Shown in pieces: positions 58,031-64,000 of a stretch of DNA of 64,000 bases. Under the pieces are notes generated by a model that saw only the letters and a list, made by a program, of their open reading frames with translations, was not told the DNA's origin and ran no database searches. The stretch lies in assembly GCA_022826565.1 (NCBI GenBank), contig JAJDUP010000035.1, positions 360,498-424,497 on the forward strand. The letters are read 5' to 3'. The first letter of the stretch is position 1. Every line of letters starts with the position of its first letter. Origin of the DNA: Gemmatimonadota bacterium. GTDB lineage: Bacteria; Gemmatimonadota; Gemmatimonadetes; Longimicrobiales; Gaopeijiaceae. Made by a program: the position numbers and the translations under genes.

Positions 58031-58060
58031 GGAACGCTCAGGAACGCTCTGGAATGTCGG
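58031..58060 (+). promoter_or_regulatory. Three 10-bp direct repeats, candidate repressor operator
   Basis: GGAACGCTCA, GGAACGCTCT and GGAATGTCGG follow each other without a gap, giving GGAA every 10 bp. That places the contacts on one face of the helix. They lie just upstream of TTGACC (58075-58080), a possible -35 box for the HTH-AlpA gene at 58112. A -10 box is not clear. The S24 repressor next door is the obvious candidate to bind here. Confidence 0.55.
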
Positions 58061-58111
58061 GTTTTTCCTACCAGTTGACCCCCTTGCGAACAGCGTTTCA
58101 ACGTTTGTGGC

Positions 58112-58654
58112 ATGAAGACGCTGGAAGGGCACTTCAGGTCGCGCTTGGACGCGTTCATCGAGAGCACGGGCATGCCCCTGTCCACGCTCGGCCGAAGGGC
58201 GATCGGCGATCCGAACCTGATGCGCGAGATCGCGAGGGGCCGCTCGCCGACGCTGCGGACGGCCGATCGGATTCTGGCGTACGCGGCCACCCACGAGCGG
58301 GAGCGGCATCGCGCGCGGTATCCGCCGCGCCGGCAGCCCCGGAGGCGGAAACCGCGAGCGAAACGAACGAGGAGATCTGGAACGATGACCGAAAGGCCGA
58401 AGGACCCGCGCACTACTTCGCCCGTGCGCCTGCTGCGCCGGCCGGAGGTCGAGGCTCGCACCGGCCTGTCGCGGAGCTCGATCTACGCGCGGATGGCGGA
58501 GGGGACGTTCCCCCGCCCGGTCCGGCTGGGCAAGTACGGCGTGGGCTGGATCGAGGCGGAGATCGACGAGTGGGTCCGCAACCGGATCTCGACGGGCAGG
58601 ACGGCGGAGAGACCGTCGTCCACGAACCATCAGGGAAAGGACGGAGAACGATGA
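58112..58654 (+). CDS. HTH protein fused to an AlpA-type DNA-binding domain
   Basis: 180 residues in one frame with two parts. Residues 1-62 (LDAFIESTGMPLSTLGRRAI; LMREIARGRSPTLRTADRIL) look like a small XRE-like helix-turn-helix. After a basic linker (residues 63-90, RRQPRRRKPRAKRTRR) comes an AlpA/excisionase-like winged helix: VRLLRRPEVEARTGLSRSSIY with FPRPVRLGKYGVGW. ATG 58385 within the frame, preceded by GAGGAGATC, could start a separate 89-residue AlpA protein. The stop overlaps the trbC start (ATGA at 58651), so it opens the conjugation operon. AlpA-like proteins act as recombination directionality factors or transcription activators. Confidence 0.75.
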   Translation: MKTLEGHFRSRLDAFIESTGMPLSTLGRRAIGDPNLMREIARGRSPTLRTADRILAYAATHERERHRARYPPRRQPRRRKPRAKRTRRSGTMTERPKDPRTTSPVRLLRRPEVEARTGLSRSSIYARMAEGTFPRPVRLGKYGVGWIEAEIDEWVRNRISTGRTAERPSSTNHQGKDGER

Positions 58655-58938
58655 GAACGTTGCTGACAACGATGCGGGGAGCCGTGTGGGCCGTGCTGCT
58701 CATGCTGACCCCCGGCGCGCTCCATGCGCAGGGCACGAGCCCGTGGGTGGACGCGGTGAACGAGCTACAGACGCAGTTCACGGGACCGATCGCGCGGGGG
58801 CTGTCGCTGATCGCGATCGTGGTGGGCGGACTGATGTTCGCATTCGGCGAGGGCGGGAGCAAGCGCACGCTGGCCGGGATCATCTTCGGGATCGGGATGG
58901 CGGTGGGCGCGGTGAACTTCCTGGGCTGGCTGTTCTGA
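58651..58938 (+). CDS. trbC: TrbC/VirB2-type pilin
   Basis: A 95-residue pre-pilin. A signal peptide ends at TPGALHAQ, followed by two hydrophobic helices (IARGLSLIAIVVGGLMFAFG and LAGIIFGIGMAVGAVNFLGW) separated by the short loop EGGSKR. This hydrophobic-loop-hydrophobic plan is that of VirB2/TrbC pilins of type IV secretion systems. The ATG overlaps the upstream stop (ATGA) and its own stop overlaps the trbD start (TGATG). Confidence 0.92.
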   Translation: MRTLLTTMRGAVWAVLLMLTPGALHAQGTSPWVDAVNELQTQFTGPIARGLSLIAIVVGGLMFAFGEGGSKRTLAGIIFGIGMAVGAVNFLGWLF

Positions 58939-59243
58939 TGCGGGGAGTCACTCGCTGGGCCGGCTACGCGGCGCTCAACCGTCCGCTGACGGTGCTGGGC
59001 GTGGAGCGGCGACTGTTCCTGCTGGGCGCGACGCTCGCGGTCGCGGTGTGGAACGCGACGGCCTCGCTGGTGGCGGGCGGCCTGGTGTTCGCGGGTTGCT
59101 ACGGCGCGGGCTGGCTGGCCGGTCGCAAGGACCCGGCCATGCTCGCCGTGCTGCGGACCGCCGCCCGTTATCCGGCGCGGTTCGATCCGGGCAAGTGGGC
59201 GGACGAGCCTTGGCATCTCCGCATCCGGACGGACTCGAAGTGA
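58938..59243 (+). CDS. trbD: TrbD/VirB3-type inner-membrane protein
   Basis: A 101-residue protein with one or two membrane helices (RLFLLGATLAVAVWNATASLVAGGLV) and the VirB3 motif LNRPLTVLGVERR near the start. The C-terminus KDPAMLAVLRTAARYPARFDPG is also typical. It shares a base overlap with trbC and TGA/GTG overlap with trbE. It works with the VirB4-type ATPase in assembling the secretion channel. Confidence 0.9.
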   Translation: MRGVTRWAGYAALNRPLTVLGVERRLFLLGATLAVAVWNATASLVAGGLVFAGCYGAGWLAGRKDPAMLAVLRTAARYPARFDPGKWADEPWHLRIRTDSK

Positions 59244-61681
59244 GAGTCGCGGAGGAACGCCGCGCCTACGAGGCGGCGGGCTCGCTGGCCGAGGAGCTGC
59301 CCTACTGGGGCTGGCTCGACGACGGCCGCACCTGTCTGACCCGTTCGGGCGAACTGATCGCGGCGGGCCGGATCCGGCCCGCCGCGGTGGACGGCCGGAC
59401 GCCCGAACAGATCGACCGGGTGCTCGGTCTTTGGCAACGGTTGATGTCGGGCCTGAGTTCCGACACGCGCCTCCAGTTCCACATGCTCCGGCGTCCCGGC
59501 CTCGCCGAGGATCTGGACAACGGCGGTTCGGACATCGCGTCCCTGTCGGGTCGCAAACGCCGTGAGTTCCTTGTCCAGCGGATCCAGCGGCTCGACGCCT
59601 TCGTGGTCTGGTCGCACGACCCGGGCCTCCGTCCGGCGGGCGGGGGTTCGGGGCCGGGACCGCTGGCGCGGTTCAAGCGGCTTCGCAAGCGCGGCGGCAA
59701 GACGGCCACGACCTACCTGGCCTCGGAGATCGAGGCGGCCGCGGGCCGGTTCCGGGCGATGATCGACGCGGGCCGCTCGCTCGTGGCCGAGCACACGCCG
59801 GTCGAGATGCTGGACGCATTGGGAGGATCCCGCCTCCTCTCCGAACTCACAAACAAGCCCGGCACATTCTTGGACGGCGCGACGGGCAGCGGCATGAACT
59901 GGCGGCTCGCGCTGTCGGAGCTGGAGGCGGAGCGGTCGCACCTCCGGCTCGACGGCGAGCCGGTGATCCTCTACTCGCTCCTGTCGCCGCCCGGGCAGGC
60001 ACACGCGAACCTGCTCCGAGACCTGTACTGTCTGGACGCGGTGACGACCGTCTCGCTCGAATGGCGGCCGTGGACGGTGGAGGCGGCGCGCCGCCGGATC
60101 CGGAGCGCGCAACGCCACTACTTCTCGCGCCGCTACTCGATGATGGCGCACGCGCAGGACGCCCAGGGTACGGCGGCGGCGATGGTCGATTCGGCGGCGG
60201 CCGCCGAGTCGGACCGGCTGGGCGCGGCGCTGGTCGAACTCGAAGCCGACGGCGTGGCCTACGGCGAAGCGTCGCTCACCGTGGCCTTGCACGGCGAACT
60301 CGAAGGAATCGAGCGGCTGGACGGCGACGTGCGCCGCCTGTTCGCAGCGCACGACGCGAAGGTCATCCGGGAGGGCTACGGCCAGCTTCCCGCGTGGTTC
60401 GCCCGGCTCCCGGCCCAGCCGCGCAAGCGGCAGGTGCGGAAGGTGTTCGTGTCGGCCGGACTCGCCGCGTGCCTCGCGCCCGTGTTCGGGCCGCCCAAGG
60501 GAAACCGTAAGAGCCGGCATCTGGACCGCGAGCCGCTGGCGGTGTTCGAGACGCCGTGGCGCACGGCGTACCGCTACGACCTGTTCGCGGGCGATGTGGG
60601 CCACACGCTGATCCTGGGCGCGACGGGCTCGGGCAAGAGCTTTACGCTCAACTTCCTGCTGGTCGAGGCGCTCAAGTACGATCCGCGCATCCTGATCCTG
60701 GACCTGGGCGGGTCCTACCGCTGGCTGACCCGGTTCCTCGGGGGCCGGTATCTGGAGCTCGCGCCCGGAGAGGCTGAGCCCACGCTCCGGCTTACACCCT
60801 TCGCGCTGCCCGCGACCACGCGCACGTTCCAGTTCCTCACGGGCTGGGTGCTCCGGCTGCTGAAGCTGGGAGGATACGAGGCCGACGGCGCGGACACGAG
60901 CGAGATCCGCGCGCGGATCGAGGACCTGTATGCGCTCGGGGCCGAGCGCCGGACGCTCAGCGTGCTGGCGGGTTCGCTCCCTGCCGCGATGTGGCCCGCG
61001 CTCAGCCGCTGGACGGAGGGCGGCGCGTGGGGCGCGTTCTTTGATAACGCGCCGGAGGACGGGCCGGACATCGAGTTCCGCGACTGGCAGGTGATAGACC
61101 TGGCGGGGGCGGCGGAGCACGCGGACCTGTGCGAGGCGGCGCTGTCGTACCTGCTCGAACGGATGCGGCTGGAGATCGAGGACCCTTCCGAGACGGCGCG
61201 GCTCAAGCTGATGGTCATGGACGAGGCGTGGCGGTACATGCAGGACCCCGCCGTGCTGAACTACCTGGCCGAGGCGGCCAAGACGTGGCGGAAGAAGAAC
61301 GCCGCGCTCGTGCTCGCCACGCAGTCCGCCGTGGACGTGACCGGGACGCCGGGAGCTTCCGCACTCCTCGAATCGATCCCGACCAAGCTGTTCCTCGCCA
61401 ACGCCGAACTGCCCGACGAGGCCGGGGCGTTGTTCCGGCTGAACGAGTCGGAGGTCGCCCGGATCCGGGCGCTGACGCCCAAGCGAGAACTGTACCTGCG
61501 CCGCCCGGACGAGGCGGCGGTCCTTCGGCTTGAAGTCGATCCCGAGAGCTACTGGCTCTACACCTCCTCGCCCTTGGACGCCGAGAGGCGGGCCGAAGCC
61601 GTGGCGAGGCACGGACTGGTCCGGGCGCTCGAAGCGCTCGCTCACCCGACCCACCCCACCCCACCAACCGAGAGGACGTGA
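59240..61681 (+). CDS. trbE: TrbE/VirB4-type conjugation ATPase
   Basis: An 813-residue ATPase from GTG 59240, overlapping the upstream stop. The N-terminal domain covers about residues 1-440. The P-loop is LGATGSGKSFTLNFLL at about residue 460, Walker B is LKLMVMDEAWRYMQDP, and LVLATQSAVDV is the VirB4/HerA-type sensor region. TrbE powers pilus assembly and DNA/protein transfer at the inner membrane. It has the full expected length and no breaks. The stop codon overlaps a GTG that could start the next gene. Confidence 0.94.
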   Translation: MRVAEERRAYEAAGSLAEELPYWGWLDDGRTCLTRSGELIAAGRIRPAAVDGRTPEQIDRVLGLWQRLMSGLSSDTRLQFHMLRRPGLAEDLDNGGSDIASLSGRKRREFLVQRIQRLDAFVVWSHDPGLRPAGGGSGPGPLARFKRLRKRGGKTATTYLASEIEAAAGRFRAMIDAGRSLVAEHTPVEMLDALGGSRLLSELTNKPGTFLDGATGSGMNWRLALSELEAERSHLRLDGEPVILYSLLSPPGQAHANLLRDLYCLDAVTTVSLEWRPWTVEAARRRIRSAQRHYFSRRYSMMAHAQDAQGTAAAMVDSAAAAESDRLGAALVELEADGVAYGEASLTVALHGELEGIERLDGDVRRLFAAHDAKVIREGYGQLPAWFARLPAQPRKRQVRKVFVSAGLAACLAPVFGPPKGNRKSRHLDREPLAVFETPWRTAYRYDLFAGDVGHTLILGATGSGKSFTLNFLLVEALKYDPRILILDLGGSYRWLTRFLGGRYLELAPGEAEPTLRLTPFALPATTRTFQFLTGWVLRLLKLGGYEADGADTSEIRARIEDLYALGAERRTLSVLAGSLPAAMWPALSRWTEGGAWGAFFDNAPEDGPDIEFRDWQVIDLAGAAEHADLCEAALSYLLERMRLEIEDPSETARLKLMVMDEAWRYMQDPAVLNYLAEAAKTWRKKNAALVLATQSAVDVTGTPGASALLESIPTKLFLANAELPDEAGALFRLNESEVARIRALTPKRELYLRRPDEAAVLRLEVDPESYWLYTSSPLDAERRAEAVARHGLVRALEALAHPTHPTPPTERT

Positions 61682-61686
61682 ACACC

Positions 61687-62565
61687 ATGAAAGCAACCCC
61701 AACCGCTGCGATCCTGCTCGGGATCGTCATCGTCCTGCTGACGCTGCTTCTGACGGCGCTTCCCTGCGAGGCCGCCGCGCAGCAAACGAGCGCCGAAGCA
61801 GCCCTGCTCCGCGTGCCGCTGCCGGAAGAAGGCGAAGAGCGGATCCCGCGGCTCCGCACCCGGGTTCGCCATACCACGGTGATCGTGCTTCCGAGCGGGG
61901 AGCGCATCCTCGACTTCGTAGCTGGCGACTCCGAGTACTGGCACCTGACCGGCGCGGCGAACGTCGCGTATCTGAAGCCGCTGGCCGAGGACGCCGCGAC
62001 GAACGTGGCGCTCGTCTGCGAATCCGGTCGCATCTACTCCTTCCTCGTATCGGAACACGGGGAGAAGCCGCCCCACCTGGTCGTCCGCGTCGAGACGGGC
62101 GCGGAAGCGGAGGCCCCGTCCGGCACTCCCGGATTCGTTGCCCGGAGCGAAGTCTCCGCCTACCGGGAGATGGCGGCCGAGGCGGTAGAAGCCGCCCACC
62201 GCGCACAGGCACAAGCCGAGGCGGGGATCGTCGAGGCCCGCCAGCGAGCCGAAGCGGAGATCGAGGCGCTCCGCGCCGAATATCCCGCACGGCTCGCGTT
62301 CGAGTACCGCCTTGACCGCGCGGCCACGCGGAGGCCGTTCCTGGTCGAAGCGATGTGGCACGACGGCAAGTTCACCTACATCCGCTCGGGTCGCGAGGAG
62401 TCGTTCGGGGTGTACGAACTCAGGGACGGCGAGCCCGCGGTCGTCCCCGTTCAGCTTGCCGGAGACGGCCTCTACATCCTGCATCGCGTCGTGGGCGACG
62501 GGTGGCTCCAGATCGGCGACCGGCGGGCCAGATGGCGGTTCGAGCCCGGGGAGGGCTCGAAATGA
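61687..62565 (+). CDS. trbG: TrbG/VirB9-type outer-membrane channel protein
   Basis: 292 residues from ATG 61687, chosen for the AGAGGA site ten bases upstream; GTG 61678 overlapping the trbE stop is the alternative. A signal peptide ends at EAAAQQ. The N-terminal domain (RVRHTTVIVLPSGERILDF; TNVALVCESGRIYSFLV) and C-terminal domain (ARLAFEYRLD; AMWHDGKFTYIR; GWLQIGDRRARWRF) are those of VirB9/TrbG. Between them is an unusually Ala/Glu-rich helical linker (residues of about 155-205). The product forms the outer-membrane core complex with TrbI. The stop overlaps the next start (ATGA). Confidence 0.88.
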   Translation: MKATPTAAILLGIVIVLLTLLLTALPCEAAAQQTSAEAALLRVPLPEEGEERIPRLRTRVRHTTVIVLPSGERILDFVAGDSEYWHLTGAANVAYLKPLAEDAATNVALVCESGRIYSFLVSEHGEKPPHLVVRVETGAEAEAPSGTPGFVARSEVSAYREMAAEAVEAAHRAQAQAEAGIVEARQRAEAEIEALRAEYPARLAFEYRLDRAATRRPFLVEAMWHDGKFTYIRSGREESFGVYELRDGEPAVVPVQLAGDGLYILHRVVGDGWLQIGDRRARWRFEPGEGSK

Positions 62566-63782
62566 GCCGCTGGAAGCAGTGGGTGAAGGAGCCGAAGGGC
62601 GCGTTGCCGGGCGGCTTCGTCACGAAGGCCGGAATCGCCCTGATCACCGTGCTCGTGGCCGGGCTGATGCTGTCCTCGTCGTTTTCCGGTCCCGACGAGA
62701 CGGCCGAGGGCGTCGCCCCCGCGCCGGCCCGGCCCGTGGACGACCGCGCGGGCCGGTCGTTCGATGCGGGCATCCGCGACGAGACGCAGCGCGAGACGCA
62801 ACGGGCCGCAGCCGATTCCCGCGACAATCCGCCCGACAGCGCGGCCGGAGCCTCCTCCGGCGTTGGGTCCGCTGGGGCGAAGGACGGCGCAGGCGGCCGC
62901 GCCTTCGGCATGGGCCGCGCCGAGTTTGAGTTGCGCGAGGCGCTCCGGCTCGAAGAGGTCGAGCGTAGGACGCGCTCGCTCCGAGCGTTCCCCGTCGCGC
63001 AGTCGCACCGGGATCCGAACGGATCCACGGATGCCGCGGCGTCTCCCGTGGCGCCCGAGTCTTCCGACGCTGTACTCGACGGCGCGCTCGCATCCCTCGG
63101 GCAGTCCCTCGCCGCCCTCGAAGCCGAGATGGCGGCCGGACTGGCGGGCGGAGTGCTCCCGCCCGGCCTGCCGCAACCCGCCGCCGCAACCTCAACGCCG
63201 GCACCGGGCCGTTTGGTCCGCCCGCATGACCCGCCGGGCTGGGAGCGCATCCACGAAGGGACATTCCTGGAGGCGGTGCTGGTCACCCAGTTGTCGGGCG
63301 AGTTCCCCGGTCCGGTGCTCGCCATGGTGTCTGCGCCGCTCTACTCGGCCGACCGGCAGCGCGTCCTGATCCCGCGCGGCGCGCGCGTCGTCGGCACGGC
63401 CCAGGCCGTCGAAACCCAAGACCAGAGCCGCCTCGCCGTCGCGTTCCACCGGCTGCTGCTACCCGACGGAAGCTGGATCGACCTTGAGTTCACCGGCCTC
63501 AACCAGGTGGGCGAGAGCGCGCTCCGGGACCGGGTGAACCGTCGCTACCTCTCGACGTTCGCCGCCGCCGGAGCGGTCGGCGCGCTGAGCGGGCTCACGC
63601 TCGCTGGAGCCTCGCCCTACGGGCTTCAAGCGGGCGTCGGGCAGGGACTCGGGGGCAGCGCCACCTCGATGCTGGACCGGTACCTGAACCGTCTGCCCGA
63701 GATCACGATCCGCGCCGGGCACCGGCTGCGCATCTGGTTCACCTCCGATGTCCTCGTCCCCACCCCTCCGACACACCGATGA
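62562..63782 (+). CDS. trbI: TrbI/VirB10-type core channel protein
   Basis: 406 residues, with a start overlapping the upstream stop. One N-terminal membrane helix (GIALITVLVAGLMLSS), a long Ala/Pro/Asp-rich periplasmic linker, and a C-terminal VirB10 beta-barrel domain: IHEGTFLEAVLVTQLSGEFPG, VLIPRGARVVGTAQ and RRYLSTFAAAGAVGALSG. The family spans the cell envelope and senses ATP use by the inner-membrane ATPases. Order trbG-trbI is conserved in P-type systems. Confidence 0.94.
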   Translation: MSRWKQWVKEPKGALPGGFVTKAGIALITVLVAGLMLSSSFSGPDETAEGVAPAPARPVDDRAGRSFDAGIRDETQRETQRAAADSRDNPPDSAAGASSGVGSAGAKDGAGGRAFGMGRAEFELREALRLEEVERRTRSLRAFPVAQSHRDPNGSTDAAASPVAPESSDAVLDGALASLGQSLAALEAEMAAGLAGGVLPPGLPQPAAATSTPAPGRLVRPHDPPGWERIHEGTFLEAVLVTQLSGEFPGPVLAMVSAPLYSADRQRVLIPRGARVVGTAQAVETQDQSRLAVAFHRLLLPDGSWIDLEFTGLNQVGESALRDRVNRRYLSTFAAAGAVGALSGLTLAGASPYGLQAGVGQGLGGSATSMLDRYLNRLPEITIRAGHRLRIWFTSDVLVPTPPTHR

Positions 63783-63799
63783 CACGAAAGGACTTCCCC

Positions 63800-64000
63800 A
63801 TGCGCCACCGCATCCTCGCCCCCGCGCTTCTCGTTCCCGTCCTGCTCCTCGCGGGCGCTCGTCCCGCGAGCGCGCAGTTCGACTTCGGGAGCTGGTTCCA
63901 GCGGGCCACGATCATCGCGAACCAGATCACGCAGATCTCGCACCAGGTCACCCAGATCCGGTCGATGGCCCGCCAGCTTACGGAACTCGAAGACCAGCTC
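63800..64000 (+). CDS. trbJ: TrbJ/VirB5-like protein, 5' part only
   Basis: 67 residues are visible before the right edge. ATG 63800 has AAAGGA eight bases upstream; an in-frame ATG at 63779 overlaps the trbI stop. A signal peptide ends at ARPASAQ, then FDFGSWFQRATIIANQITQI and the heptad-like helix after it match P-type TrbJ, a periplasmic or pilus-tip protein. In the classical order trbJ follows trbE, but here it follows trbI. Confidence 0.85.
   Translation, partial: MRHRILAPALLVPVLLLAGARPASAQFDFGSWFQRATIIANQITQISHQVTQIRSMARQLTELEDQL

Larger units (their letters stand above)
41520..64000. mobile_element. Part of a putative integrative conjugative element
   Basis: From the truncated gene to the right edge, all genes fit a conjugative element: two large surface proteins on the minus strand, a LexA/S24-type repressor, a divergent HTH-AlpA gene and a P-type conjugation operon. 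The left limit (about 41,520) is inferred from the loss of homology in the hydrolase gene. Near it lies CGTGAATCACG (41532-41542), an inverted repeat with a one-base centre. No integrase, relaxase, coupling ATPase, direct-repeat att site or second end is seen. A plasmid integrated or a shorter island is also possible. Confidence 0.6.

Noticed and set aside
57790..58650. A long + strand frame leading into trbC
   Set aside because: It overlaps the repressor and HTH-AlpA genes in a different frame. The pilin begins at ATG 58651 with a signal peptide and start-stop overlap.

Overview
High-GC bacterial chromosome segment. The gene content (SusC/SusD pair, DUF885 and M14/M28 peptidases, TolB-propeller amidohydrolase, LVIVD choice-of-anchor B protein, DUF839/PhoX, many Tat-exported or lipoprotein enzymes, GTG starts) fits a Gemmatimonadota-like organism that lives by taking apart peptides and glycans in its envelope. 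This assignment is inference from families, because no rRNA or marker gene is present.

Region 1 (1 to about 41.5 kb) looks like ordinary chromosome. From the left it holds a cut-off N-acyl-D-amino-acid deacylase, a VapBC toxin-antitoxin pair, queG, a propeller lipoprotein, a heptad-repeat coiled-coil protein, a class V PLP enzyme and an M14 carboxypeptidase. A minus-strand run follows: FG-GAP/LVIVD protein, alpha/beta hydrolase lipoprotein, TolB-amidohydrolase. Then come tRNA-Asn(GTT), a YchF-like P-loop NTPase, a SusD/SusC pair, a Tat-exported PLP enzyme, a formamidase-like lipoprotein, an M28 membrane protease with a PhoX-like protein, a STAS protein, a DUF1028 protein, Tat-exported Gfo/Idh oxidoreductase and epimerase, a DUF885 protease, RtcB, a dicarboxylate symporter, a double-Cache/outer-membrane-barrel fusion, and a CBM9 protein coupled to a glycoside-hydrolase-like gene.

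Region 2 (about 41.52 kb to the right edge) looks like one end of an integrative conjugative element. The glycoside-hydrolase-like gene breaks off at about 41.52 kb. Beyond it are a giant outer-membrane adhesin of about 4,004 residues (cadherin, FN3, Calx-beta and Ig-like repeats plus a barrel, split by a one-base frameshift), an LRR lipoprotein ending in a leishmanolysin-like zinc protease, a LexA/S24-type repressor diverging from an HTH-AlpA protein, and a tightly overlapping conjugation operon trbC-trbD-trbE-trbG/virB9-trbI/virB10-trbJ that runs off the window.

The most interesting possibility is that eukaryote-like surface proteins (cadherin/FN3 adhesin and LRR-metalloprotease) are cargo of a conjugative element, with a repressor and a triple 10-bp direct repeat controlling transfer. 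No integrase, relaxase, coupling protein or second element end is in view.
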